Origin: Actinopolymorpha pittospori
Lineage (GTDB): Bacteria; Actinomycetota; Actinomycetes; Propionibacteriales; Actinopolymorphaceae
Reading direction: 5' to 3'
Length of the DNA stretch: 64,000 bases
NCBI RefSeq assembly: GCF_014873875.1
Contig: NZ_JADBEM010000001.1
Coordinates: forward strand, 2,976,001 to 3,040,000
Shown here: positions 54,123 to 63,135 of the stretch, piece by piece
Layout: the number at the start of each line of letters is the position of its first letter
Numbering within the stretch: the stretch's first letter is position 1
Program-made: the position numbers and the translations under genes
The notes under the pieces: generated by a model
Told to the model about the DNA's origin: nothing
What the model saw: the letters and a program-made list of their open reading frames with translations, nothing else
Databases searched by the model: none

Positions 54123-55676
54123 TCATGTACGCCGCGAGCGAAGATCGTTGAGAGCCTCCCGCAGGTCCGAAAGCGCGCTCACCCGAAACACCACGAGGAC
54201 CGCGCCATAACCGAGCAGGCACACCGTGCCCACCGTTCCCAGTGCCAGGATCGCGTGCCAGGCGCCATCCGTGGGAAGGACGCGAAGGACCGCCCACCCG
54301 CTCACCCCCGACACGGCAGAGGCGACCAGGACGGCCAGCAGGGTGCGGACAAGTGGTCGCAGCGCGATCGCCTGGTGGCGGCGTGCCGCGAGCACCGTCA
54401 ACACGAGCGAGGCCAGGCACACCGACGTCGACGTCGACGCGGCCAGACCGGCCACGCCAAACCGCACGCCGATGGTGAGATCGCCGATCACGTTCACGGC
54501 CATCGCACCGAAAGCCGTCAGCACCGGGACGCGGCTGTCACCGACGGCGAGACACGCTCGCGCCACCACTTCGCGCACCGCGAGTCCGATCAGCGCGACC
54601 GAGTACACGGCGACGGCCAGGGCGGTCAACCGGACGGCCTGGGCGTCGAAGTTCCCGCGGCCGAAGAGGAACAGGACGATCGGCTTGGCGGTGACCGCGA
54701 GCACCACCACGACGGGAGCCATCACCACGAGGACGACCCCGAGAACGCGCCCGGTCGCGGCCCGCAGTTCGCGCCGCCGCTCCGGCCGGCCGAGCACACT
54801 GAACGCCGGGAAGAGCGTGGTCGCGAACGTCGTCACCAGGACGACCTCGGCGAGGGTGACGACCCGCCAGCCGTAGCTGAGGGAGGAGATGGTCCCCTCG
54901 CCCTGCGCCGAGCCCACCGCCCGGTCGACCATCGTGTTGACGTTCGCGATGGCGCTGCCGACCAGCAGCGGCGGCACCATCCGCACCATCTCCACGAACC
55001 CGGGGTCGCGGATCCGGAACGACGGGCGCAGCCGCATCCCGATCCCGTGGACGGCGGGCAGCTGGAAGAGGAACCGCACGGCCGAACCGACCACGAACCC
55101 GATGGCGAGGACCTCGACTCCCCAGGTCGCGCCGAAGAAGGTGATCATGGCGATCATCACGAGGTTGAACGGCACACCCTGGATGCCAGCCCAGAAGAAG
55201 CGGTCGTGTGCCTGGGCGGCGCCGGCCAGCAGGTTCGTGCCGGAGACGAAGATCGTCGCCACCAGCACGATCCGCGTCATCGTGACCGCGACCTGCTCGG
55301 TCGGCCCGTCGAAGCCTGGCGCCAGTACGTTCACCACCGGCCCGGCCGCGACGAACATCACGAGCGACGCGGTGGTGAGGATGGTGAGGGTCACGGTGAG
55401 CGTGACCTGGATGGTGCGTTGGCCGTCCCGGTGCCGGCCCTCGTCCACCGCGCGGGCGACCGGCGGCACCAGAGACTTCGCCATGGCACCGGAGACCAGC
55501 CCGAGGACGACGTTCATCACGCCCTGCGCGACCAGGAACGCGTCCACGGAGGAACTGGCGCCGAAGACGGCCGCCATCACGGCGTCACGGCCGAACCCGA
55601 GCACCTGGCTGATGGCGGTGAGGATGACGAGCAGTGCGGAGGAACGGACGATCTTGGCGCGGCGACTCGGTGTCAT
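54123..55676 (-). CDS. murJ: MurJ/MviN-family lipid flippase
   Basis: A 517-residue polytopic membrane protein with about 14 segments, of the MOP superfamily. The opening LLVILTAISQVLGFGRDAVMAAVFG and the loop DAFLVAQGVMNVVLGLVSGA match MurJ. The cytosolic GAMAKSLVPPVARAVDEGRH and the C-terminal LAARRHQAIALRP are in keeping. It should move a lipid-linked cell-wall precursor across the membrane, lipid II or another lipid-linked polymer. It lacks the large C-terminal pseudokinase of mycobacterial MurJ. It begins 42 bases after the histidine kinase stop on the same strand, so they are probably co-transcribed. It may be an accessory paralogue. Confidence 0.82.
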   Translation of the reverse strand: MTPSRRAKIVRSSALLVILTAISQVLGFGRDAVMAAVFGASSSVDAFLVAQGVMNVVLGLVSGAMAKSLVPPVARAVDEGRHRDGQRTIQVTLTVTLTILTTASLVMFVAAGPVVNVLAPGFDGPTEQVAVTMTRIVLVATIFVSGTNLLAGAAQAHDRFFWAGIQGVPFNLVMIAMITFFGATWGVEVLAIGFVVGSAVRFLFQLPAVHGIGMRLRPSFRIRDPGFVEMVRMVPPLLVGSAIANVNTMVDRAVGSAQGEGTISSLSYGWRVVTLAEVVLVTTFATTLFPAFSVLGRPERRRELRAATGRVLGVVLVVMAPVVVVLAVTAKPIVLFLFGRGNFDAQAVRLTALAVAVYSVALIGLAVREVVARACLAVGDSRVPVLTAFGAMAVNVIGDLTIGVRFGVAGLAASTSTSVCLASLVLTVLAARRHQAIALRPLVRTLLAVLVASAVSGVSGWAVLRVLPTDGAWHAILALGTVGTVCLLGYGAVLVVFRVSALSDLREALNDLRSRRT

Positions 55677-55718
55677 GAGCGGCCGCCAGCGCCACCCGGT
55701 CGCCGGTCAGCGCGCGGG

Positions 55719-57170
55719 TCAGTGCACGGCGCGGACGGGACTGACGGCACGCACGTGGCTCGCACGGCTACCGCCTCCCTCTGTCCTCGCGTCGTCGCGG
55801 ATGCCGGTGTCGCCCGCCAGCGGGATCACCACCGTGAAGGTCGCGCCGACGCCTGGCGTGGAGTAGAGGACGACCCGGCCGCCGTGTGCCCTCGCGATGG
55901 CCGCGACGATGGCGAGGCCCAGTCCCGACCCCGATCCCTTGCCTCGCGTACCCTCGCCCGCCCGCTCGAACCGTCGGAAGATGCGTTCGCTGTCCGCCGC
56001 CGCGACACCGGTGCCGGTGTCGCGTACCCACAGGTGAACGCTGCGCGTCACCTGGTCGACGCTGGTGCCTAGGGCGATGGTGTCGCTCTCGGTGGTGTGG
56101 CGTACGGCGTTGTCGGCGAGCTGCAGCATCGCCTGGGTCAGGCGCTGGCTGTCCGCCGTCACCGTGACGTCCTCGCTGCTCTCGACCAGCCAGTTCCGCG
56201 TACCCAGGTTGCGTGCCTTCTCGGCGATGTCCTTGACCAGGAGGCCGACGTTCACCGGTGCGATGCGCAGGAAGTCGGCCCGGTCGGCGGTCGCCAGGGT
56301 CGACAGGTCGTCGACGAGGCGACCCATCCGGTCGAGTTCGTCGAGGACGAGGGACCTGGCGGCGGCGACCTCGGAGCGGTCACCGGTGTCCAGGAGTTCG
56401 AGGTGGCCGCGCATGATGGTGATCGGCGTACGAAGCTCGTGTCCGGCGTCGCCGAGCACCTGGCGTTGGAGGGTGAGCGGGGCGAAGGTGAGTGGCAGCC
56501 CGGACGCGTGACCACCGACCGATCCCAAGGTCCGCACCAGTCGGCCGACGAGCGGCCAGCCGGCGACCGCGAAGAGTAGCAGCCCGGCCAGGCCGACCAG
56601 GGCGAAGGCACGCGCCGCGTCGTAGACGCGCCCGGAGACTTCGGCGATGTCGCGGACACCCACCCAGGCGTAGCTGTTCTCGTCGCCTCCGGAGATCGGG
56701 TGCACGACCACCCGGACCTCGCCGGTCGCCGTCTTCGCGGTGCCGGTCGCTGGTCCTCCGCTTCCGAGCAACGACTGTGCGGCTTCGACGAACGCCGGGT
56801 CACGGCCGAGCGACGCGGCCTCGGTGCCGGCCGACTGCTGGCGCAACTGGCCGTTGACGAAGGCGAAGAACACCTCGCCCTGCTCGGGTGCGTGGTCGCG
56901 GAGGGCGACCGCGAAGATCTCGTCCGGCGTGGTGAGGACCTCACCGGTGCCCGGATCCACCAAGGTCGCTCGCGGAGTCGGGAAATCGCGCAACTGCTGA
57001 CTCATCGAATTGTCGACGGAATCGATGATCCGGTCGCGCTCGACGAACGCCGTGGCCGTTCCGGCCGCCAGCAGGATGAGGGCGCACAAACCCACCATCC
57101 AGCCGAGGAATCGGGCTCGTACCGTCCTTGATTCTTCCGGCACGTTATACGACCGATACGTGCCCGCCAT
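55719..57170 (-). CDS. Sensor histidine kinase lacking a HAMP domain
   Basis: A 483-residue membrane kinase. TM1 is at about 21-42, an extracellular sensor of 145 residues follows, and TM2 is at 188-207. The dimerisation H-box GDAGHELRTPI has the phosphorylated His at 244. The N-box is QLADNAVRHT, with DTGTGV and GSGSGLGLAI for ATP. Only about 35 residues separate TM2 from the His, too few for a HAMP domain plus coil. The ATG at 57170 follows GGGTGGC; a GTG three codons earlier is possible. Its partner regulator is divergent (131 bp), and murJ follows on the same strand. Confidence 0.92.
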   Translation of the reverse strand: MAGTYRSYNVPEESRTVRARFLGWMVGLCALILLAAGTATAFVERDRIIDSVDNSMSQQLRDFPTPRATLVDPGTGEVLTTPDEIFAVALRDHAPEQGEVFFAFVNGQLRQQSAGTEAASLGRDPAFVEAAQSLLGSGGPATGTAKTATGEVRVVVHPISGGDENSYAWVGVRDIAEVSGRVYDAARAFALVGLAGLLLFAVAGWPLVGRLVRTLGSVGGHASGLPLTFAPLTLQRQVLGDAGHELRTPITIMRGHLELLDTGDRSEVAAARSLVLDELDRMGRLVDDLSTLATADRADFLRIAPVNVGLLVKDIAEKARNLGTRNWLVESSEDVTVTADSQRLTQAMLQLADNAVRHTTESDTIALGTSVDQVTRSVHLWVRDTGTGVAAADSERIFRRFERAGEGTRGKGSGSGLGLAIVAAIARAHGGRVVLYSTPGVGATFTVVIPLAGDTGIRDDARTEGGGSRASHVRAVSPVRAVH

Positions 57171-57301
57171 CGAAGCCACCCGTTAGTCCACCCGTCATGC
57201 GTCAGCGCCGGACTCCATTATCCGAAGTTACGACTGATTTGGTGGGGGAATCGCAGGTATGGCCGAGGTCCGCGTTCGGCCGATGGGAAAGGAGATCGCG
57301 G

Positions 57302-57976
<675 letters not shown>

Positions 57977-58083
57977 GGCTCTCTCATCCGGCGACAGCTC
58001 AACTTTCCGCCACCCAAGATGAACTCGGGATGGCCGACGGGCAAACAGAGGGCGGCCAAGAAGAGAACGGACGGGGTGATGGT

Positions 58084-58764
58084 ATGTCCATTGCCGAACC
58101 GCGCGCCTGGACCAAAATAACGGTGGACGGAAACTCCTTCCAGCGGCTACCCGTCCGGACCCGTTGGCTGACCGAGAAGGACGACCTGGAACGCGTCATC
58201 TCAGAATACGGCGCAGACCTCGAGCCCGGTGACACGGTAGCGATCAGTGAGAAGGTGGCCCTGCTGCTCGCTGGCGCCACCGTGTCGACCCTCGACGTGC
58301 ACGTGGGCAGGGAGGCGAAGTTCCTGACCCGCTTCGTCCGTCCCAGGCCCGGCTCCCGCGGGCTCTCGGTCCCGGAGAAGATGCAGTACGTCCTGCAGAC
58401 TCTGGGCCGTCCGCGCATCTACGCGGCAGCGGCCGCGGCGGCTCTGACCAGGCCGTTCGGGGTGCGCGGGACCTTCTACCGGCTGGCCGGCAGCCTGGCC
58501 CGGGACATCGACGGCGGCCGTCCGCCCTACGAGGAGCTGCTCTTTCCGCCGTTCGACCAGAGCGAGGCCGCCAAGCTGTGTGCGGAACTCGACGAGCGGC
58601 TCGGCGTGGGCGTCGCGATCGTCGACATCAACGACTTCGGTGGTTCCATCCGCGCGGTCTCCGCCAGGTCCCTCTCGGCCGCCACTCTGGCGAACGTACT
58701 GGCCGACAATCCGCTTCGTCAGCGGCTGAGTGGTACGCCTTTCGCGATCATTCGACCGTCCTGA
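58084..58764 (+). CDS. CofE-like (F420-0 glutamyl ligase fold) protein, copy A
   Basis: A 226-residue protein resembling the F420-0:gamma-glutamyl ligase (CofE / FbiB N-terminal) superfamily. LEPGDTVAISEKVALLLAGA (about 46-65) matches the GD..ITQK region of CofE, and GTPFAIIRPS matches its C-terminal strand. The canonical DTFGRP segment is replaced by IVDINDFGGS, so substrate or activity may differ. No signal or membrane segment. The ATG at 58084 aligns with the start of copy B; an in-frame start at 58030 adds residues absent from copy B. It lies downstream of the response regulator. Family assignment is from motif resemblance. Confidence 0.72.
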   Translation: MSIAEPRAWTKITVDGNSFQRLPVRTRWLTEKDDLERVISEYGADLEPGDTVAISEKVALLLAGATVSTLDVHVGREAKFLTRFVRPRPGSRGLSVPEKMQYVLQTLGRPRIYAAAAAAALTRPFGVRGTFYRLAGSLARDIDGGRPPYEELLFPPFDQSEAAKLCAELDERLGVGVAIVDINDFGGSIRAVSARSLSAATLANVLADNPLRQRLSGTPFAIIRPS

Positions 58765-58864
58765 TGAATCCCGCCTCCGCGCGGGAGTAATCCTCAGAGT
58801 CACTCAATTTCACCCACGCTGACCACCCGTCGATTCCGAAAACAGAGCGGCGGTTCAAAAGCGT

Positions 58865-58878
58865 GTCAAATTAAGGCT
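58865..58878 (+). promoter_or_regulatory. 14-bp element, copy 2 (GTCAAATTAAGGCT)
   Basis: Same sequence as 57967-57980, 120 bases before the ATG of copy B. Flanking intergenic sequence has mostly diverged between the two copies, so conservation of the element suggests function. Confidence 0.7.
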
Positions 58879-58984
58879 TCCGCATCTCACCCTCGACGTC
58901 CCCGCCCGCTGCCCACACTGATTTCGGCGAGATTTTCCTCGAGATCTGGCCCAAGCGGACCGGAGCGACGGGCGGGGGACGGAA

Positions 58985-59665
58985 ATGGCTGTTGTCGAAC
59001 CACGAGGCTGGACCAAAATAACGGTAGACGGAAACTCCTTCCAGCGAATGCCGGTCCGAACGCGCTGGCTCAGCGAGAAGGACGATCTCGGGCAGGTCCT
59101 GCTCGAGTACGGCGGCGAGGTCGAACCCGGCGACACGATCGCGGTCAGCGAGAAGGTGGCCCTGCTGCTCACGGGAGGCGCCGTCTCCACCACCGAGGTT
59201 CCGGTCGGCTGGGAGGCGCGGTTGATGGCGCGGTGCGTCCACCACCGGCCCGGTGCGCTCGGGCTGTCGATTCCGGTGAAGATGCAGTACGTCCTGCAGA
59301 CACTCGGCCGTCCGCGGATCTACGCGGCGGCGGCCGTCGCCGCGGTCACCCGGCCGCTGGGGATCCGCGGCGGGTTCTTCCGGGTGGCCGGTGACGTGGC
59401 GCGCTACGTCGACGGTGGACTGCCGCCGTACGAGGACATGGTGTTTCCGCCGTTCGATCCGCGGAAGGCCGCCGCGCTGTGTGCCGACCTGGACGAGCGG
59501 CTCGGCGTGGGCGTCGCCATCGTCGACATGAACGACTACGGCGGCGCGGTCCGGGCGGTCTCCGCGCGGTCGATCCCGGCGGCGACGCTGCTCGCTTCGC
59601 TCGCCGACAACCCGATGCGTCAGCGCCTCACGGGGACGCCGTTCGCGATCGTCCGTCCCTCCTGA
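58985..59665 (+). CDS. CofE-like protein, copy B (tandem paralogue)
   Basis: A 226-residue paralogue of the preceding gene, identical in length and about two-thirds identical by eye. It opens with WTKITVDGNSFQRMPVRTRW, as copy A does. The block EKVALLLTGGAVSTTEV, the segment KMQYVLQTLGRPRIYAAAAV and the tail ADNPMRQRLTGTPFAIVRPS align without gaps. DMNDYGGAVRAVSARSI replaces the DTFGR segment of true CofE, as in copy A. GGGGGACGG lies before the ATG. The pair arose by tandem duplication that included the upstream region. Their role is unknown; glutamylation of F420 or of another acceptor is a hypothesis. Confidence 0.72.
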   Translation: MAVVEPRGWTKITVDGNSFQRMPVRTRWLSEKDDLGQVLLEYGGEVEPGDTIAVSEKVALLLTGGAVSTTEVPVGWEARLMARCVHHRPGALGLSIPVKMQYVLQTLGRPRIYAAAAVAAVTRPLGIRGGFFRVAGDVARYVDGGLPPYEDMVFPPFDPRKAAALCADLDERLGVGVAIVDMNDYGGAVRAVSARSIPAATLLASLADNPMRQRLTGTPFAIVRPS

Positions 59666-59716
59666 GATGCGGCAGATCCTGGGAGCACGGTGCGGCGCTG
59701 GCCAGGGCCGGGCTGG

Positions 59717-60625
59717 TCAGGGCCGGCTGGGCCGGCCGGCCGCCGGCGAGCGGTACGCCGGCTTGGCGCCGGTGGAGGAGCGCGGGGCGCCGCTGGTACT
59801 CGACCGGACCGGAGCGCCGGAGGAGCGGGCCGCGCCGCTGCCCGGACGGACCGGCTCGGCTCCGGCCGGCTGCCGGCTCTGTGCGGCGCCCGCCGGCCGT
59901 TGGTGCGGGCGGGCGATGAGGCTACCGTCCGCGGTGCCGTCGAGTACCTGGCTCGCGAGTGTGGCGAGGCGCATCTGGTGGCGCCTGGCGTGCCCGCGCA
60001 ACAGGACGAACGCCTGGTCGATACCGAGGCTGCGGCGCTCGGCCAGCATGCCCTTGGCCTGTTCGATGACGAGCCGGCTGTCGAGTGCCTGCTGGAGCTG
60101 CTGGGCGAGGGTGTCGGCGCGTTGCTGCCGGCGTTCGCGGAGCAGGGTGATGGTGGCGATCCGGGCGAGCCCGTTGGCGATGTGGACGGCGTTCTCGTCG
60201 TACTCACCGGTGTCGGCGCCGTAGAGCTCGATCGCGCCGAGCACCTGGTCCTGGTGCCGCAACGGCCAGGCGTGCGCGGACCGGTAGCCGGCGGCGCGGG
60301 CGAGGGTGGCGAAGCCTTCCCAGCGCTCCGGCACCTCGCCGAGATCGGTGCACGTGACCGGTCGCCCGGAGAGGTACGCCTCCGGCCCGGGCCCACTTCC
60401 CGCACGCGGGTCGGGTGCGTCCGCGACGCGGATGCCTGGTGAGGACGAGGCCACCAGCTTGAGCTGCCCGTGGTTGTCGGCCAGCATGACACTCGCTCCG
60501 GCCGCGTCGAGGAGTTCGACGCTGCGGTGCGCGAGCCGCCGGAGGAAGCCGGCGATGTCGAACTGCCCGGGTCCGCAGTCCGCCAGCTCCACGTAGGCCT
60601 CGGTCAAGCGTTGTTCAGATGACAA
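59717..60625 (-). CDS. GAF-ANTAR domain protein
   Basis: A cytosolic sensor with RNA-binding output. The GAF domain spans about residues 20-165 (ELLDAAGASVMLADNHGQL, then AWPLRHQDQVLGAIELYG). The ANTAR domain follows (LQQALDSRLVIEQAKGMLAE, then QAFVLLRGHARRHQMRLATL); ANTAR domains bind paired RNA hairpins and prevent termination. The C-terminal 65 residues are Ala/Ser/Pro/Arg-rich and likely disordered. All start candidates are non-ATG; I chose the TTG at 60625 because GGTGGGGG lies five bases upstream, and the protein then starts SSEQRLTEAYVELAD as in relatives. GTG at 60661 or 60637 are alternatives. Confidence 0.85.
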   Translation of the reverse strand: MSSEQRLTEAYVELADCGPGQFDIAGFLRRLAHRSVELLDAAGASVMLADNHGQLKLVASSSPGIRVADAPDPRAGSGPGPEAYLSGRPVTCTDLGEVPERWEGFATLARAAGYRSAHAWPLRHQDQVLGAIELYGADTGEYDENAVHIANGLARIATITLLRERRQQRADTLAQQLQQALDSRLVIEQAKGMLAERRSLGIDQAFVLLRGHARRHQMRLATLASQVLDGTADGSLIARPHQRPAGAAQSRQPAGAEPVRPGSGAARSSGAPVRSSTSGAPRSSTGAKPAYRSPAAGRPSRP

Positions 60626-61287
60626 TCCAACCCCCACCTTCGAGGTACCGGGGCACCCCACCCCGGGGCAAACGGACGACAGGACCGCGCCCTGGCGACC
60701 GTGGTGTGGTCATCCGGATCGGCTCTGAACCCGGCAGGCGCGGCTGGTTGCTGCATACCCACTGGTCCGGTGTTTCACCCATTGGTCCGGATTTTTCAGC
60801 GAGCGCTTTCCGGCGCTGGGCCGACCGATGCTACCGGAGGAGAACCGTGTCCGCGGGGAGCTTCGCGCGGCACCGCGATCCCGTGGGTGGTCTTGATCCG
60901 CTCCGTGCGGCTGGACGTCGCGCGGCACGGGTCCGGGTCCGGCGACCTCCGCGACTGGCCGACAACTCCTGAACGTGGGACCGGCTCAGGAGTTGCTCCA
61001 GTACCGCGATGACGCCGGTGAGGTAGGTGAGGCCGGTGAGGGAGGTGCGTGAGCCGCCCTTGCGTTCCGAGGGTGGTCAGCCCCGCATGCGATCCGCGGG
61101 CAGCGGCGCCCGCGTCGCGGCGACCGCCGCTGGACAGGGGTCCAGAAACGGGCATCACAACCTGTTGACTTGCCCCCCCTCGCGCGAATTGACTTGGCCG
61201 CTACAGGTGAGTCCAAACATTCTTTTCGCGCCCGACGTGGGCGTAAATGGCTGTGCCCTGAACGGCGAGCACCTGGAGGTCGGCGTG
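60626..61287. other. 662-bp divergent intergenic region
   Basis: I see no gene. It holds a direct repeat TGGTCCGG (60763-60770 and 60783-60790) and GAGCGCTTTCC (60801-60811). The right end has a second direct repeat, TTGACTTG (61165-61172 and 61189-61196), which could offer -35 hexamers for the binding-protein operon, though no good -10 follows at standard spacing. Confidence 0.5.
60801..60811. promoter_or_regulatory. LacI-type half operator GAGCGCTTTCC
   Basis: This 11-mer also occurs in the sugar-operon promoter (39015-39025). Its core AGCGCT is the usual centre of LacI/GalR operators. It lies about 480 bases before the family-5 binding-protein gene. Confidence 0.45.
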
Positions 61288-63135
61288 ATGGAGTCGGCGA
61301 AGAAGAAATACGAAAACGTCGAAGACGTAATCCGCTATCAACTCATGAACAGACGTGACGCTCTTCGAACCGGTCTCGGCGCTGGTGCCGCCGTGCTGTT
61401 CGGTGGCGGATTGCTCGGTGCCTGCTCCAGTGGTGGTGGGAGCTATTCGGGCGAAGGAAGGAACGCGCCGGAAGGCGGGGAGGAGCCGGTCGTCGGACGG
61501 GCCAACATCCCGACCCCGCGCGACCAGACGCTGGTGATCGGCCAGGTCGACTACCAGGTCTTCAACAGCTTCAACATCCGGATTCCGAACGGCGTCCAGT
61601 CCGGTAACGGCTTCGACGTCATGGTCCGTGAGTACCTCTTCTATCTCAATCTGCCAACGGGTGAGCTCATCCCCTGGCTGGCGACCGGCTATGAGTACAA
61701 CGCGGACCACACCACGCTGACCTTCACCTTCGACTCGAACGCGAAGTGGAGCGATGGGCAGCCCTTCACGTCCAAGGACTTCAAGTTCACCGTCGACCTG
61801 ATGCGTGACCACAGTGAACTGCTCGGTGGTGGCGGTGACCTCAAGGACTTCGTGAAGAACGTCTCGACGCCGGACGCGCAGACCGCCACGTTGGAGCTCA
61901 CCCGGGCCAATCCGCGTCTGCACTACGGATTCATCTGCACGATCGCCAGCGGGTTCGACGTTCTGCCCGAGCACGTCTGGGCGGACAAGGATCCGACGAA
62001 CTTCCGCGACAACCCGCCGGTGCGGACCGGGCCCTACATGCTCGACCGGGCCATCGCCAGCCAGAAGATGTTCGTCTGGAAGAAGAATCCCAACTACTGG
62101 AACAAAGAGAAGTTGGACCCGAAGCCCAACTACGTGATCTACCAGTCGACCGCACAGTCCCAGGACGCCGCCAGCCAGGCCTTTCGGCGGGCGGAGTTCG
62201 ACGTGGGATCACTGGACGAGGAACACGCCAAGGCGTTGCGGAGCCAGAGCTACCAGAACCTCATCACCACTCCGTTCCACGACCCGTGTCCCAGGGCGCT
62301 CTGGCTCAACTGCGACCCCGCTCGCGGCATCATCGGCGACCCGCGGATGCACTGGGTCATCTCCTACGTGATCGACCGCGCGAAGGTGGGCACCACCGTG
62401 TGGCCGGTCAAGACGCCGGCCGCGCAGTATCCGTGGGCCGACTACGACGGCAACGACAAGTGGGAGATCGCCGAGGTCGCGAGCCAGTACAAGATGGAGT
62501 ACGACCCGGCCAGGGCGGCCAGCCTGCTCGACGAGATGGGAGCCACGAAGGGCTCCGACGGCAAGCGGATGTGGAAGGGCAAGCAGGCCAGCATCGAGAT
62601 CATCACGCCCTCCACCGTCGACGGTGCGGAGTTCGTCATCGGCCAGCTGATCGTCGGTGAGCTGAAGAAGCTGGGCCTGGCCGCCAACATCCGCAGCTAC
62701 AGCGGATCCGTCCACAGTGAGAAGTGGGAGCGCGGCGAGTTCGACATCTCCTCGCAGTGGGTCTGCAACGTCTCCTGGGACCCCAACCAGCTCTACACCA
62801 GCCTGCAGACGCGGTACGCCAAGAAGATCGGCACGAACGCCGTCGGACGCAACCAGGTCCGGCTGCGAAGTCCACGGCTCGACCAGCTCTCCAGCCAGCT
62901 TGACGGGATGGACCCAGCGAGCCCGCAGGCCAAGCAACCGCTGCAGCAGGCGTTGGCGGAGTACTACCGGACGCTGCCCGTCATTCCGGTGATCCAGACC
63001 GCCTACCCGGCCTACTACAACACGACCTACTGGAAGGGCTGGCCCACCGAGGACGACCTCTACCAGGTGCCGAACAACTGGTGGGGCCAGTTCATGTTCG
63101 TGATCGGGAAGCTCGAGCCGACGGGTCGCAAATGA
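61288..63135 (+). CDS. Family-5 solute-binding lipoprotein, Tat-exported
   Basis: A 615-residue extracellular binding protein of a third Opp/Dpp-type system. A 20-residue leader (ESAKKKYENVEDVIRYQL) precedes twin arginines (MNRRDALRTG) and a lipobox LLGAC with Cys46. The SBP_bac_5 fold is evident (FTFDSNAKWSDGQPFTSKDF; VISYVIDRAKVG; AYPAYYNTTYWKGWPTEDD). GGAGG lies eight bases before the ATG; the adjacent GTG (61285) is equally possible, and an internal ATG at 61345 would remove the leader. Its stop overlaps the permease ATG (ATGA). Not a close copy of the protein at 17.7 kb. Confidence 0.9.
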   Translation: MESAKKKYENVEDVIRYQLMNRRDALRTGLGAGAAVLFGGGLLGACSSGGGSYSGEGRNAPEGGEEPVVGRANIPTPRDQTLVIGQVDYQVFNSFNIRIPNGVQSGNGFDVMVREYLFYLNLPTGELIPWLATGYEYNADHTTLTFTFDSNAKWSDGQPFTSKDFKFTVDLMRDHSELLGGGGDLKDFVKNVSTPDAQTATLELTRANPRLHYGFICTIASGFDVLPEHVWADKDPTNFRDNPPVRTGPYMLDRAIASQKMFVWKKNPNYWNKEKLDPKPNYVIYQSTAQSQDAASQAFRRAEFDVGSLDEEHAKALRSQSYQNLITTPFHDPCPRALWLNCDPARGIIGDPRMHWVISYVIDRAKVGTTVWPVKTPAAQYPWADYDGNDKWEIAEVASQYKMEYDPARAASLLDEMGATKGSDGKRMWKGKQASIEIITPSTVDGAEFVIGQLIVGELKKLGLAANIRSYSGSVHSEKWERGEFDISSQWVCNVSWDPNQLYTSLQTRYAKKIGTNAVGRNQVRLRSPRLDQLSSQLDGMDPASPQAKQPLQQALAEYYRTLPVIPVIQTAYPAYYNTTYWKGWPTEDDLYQVPNNWWGQFMFVIGKLEPTGRK

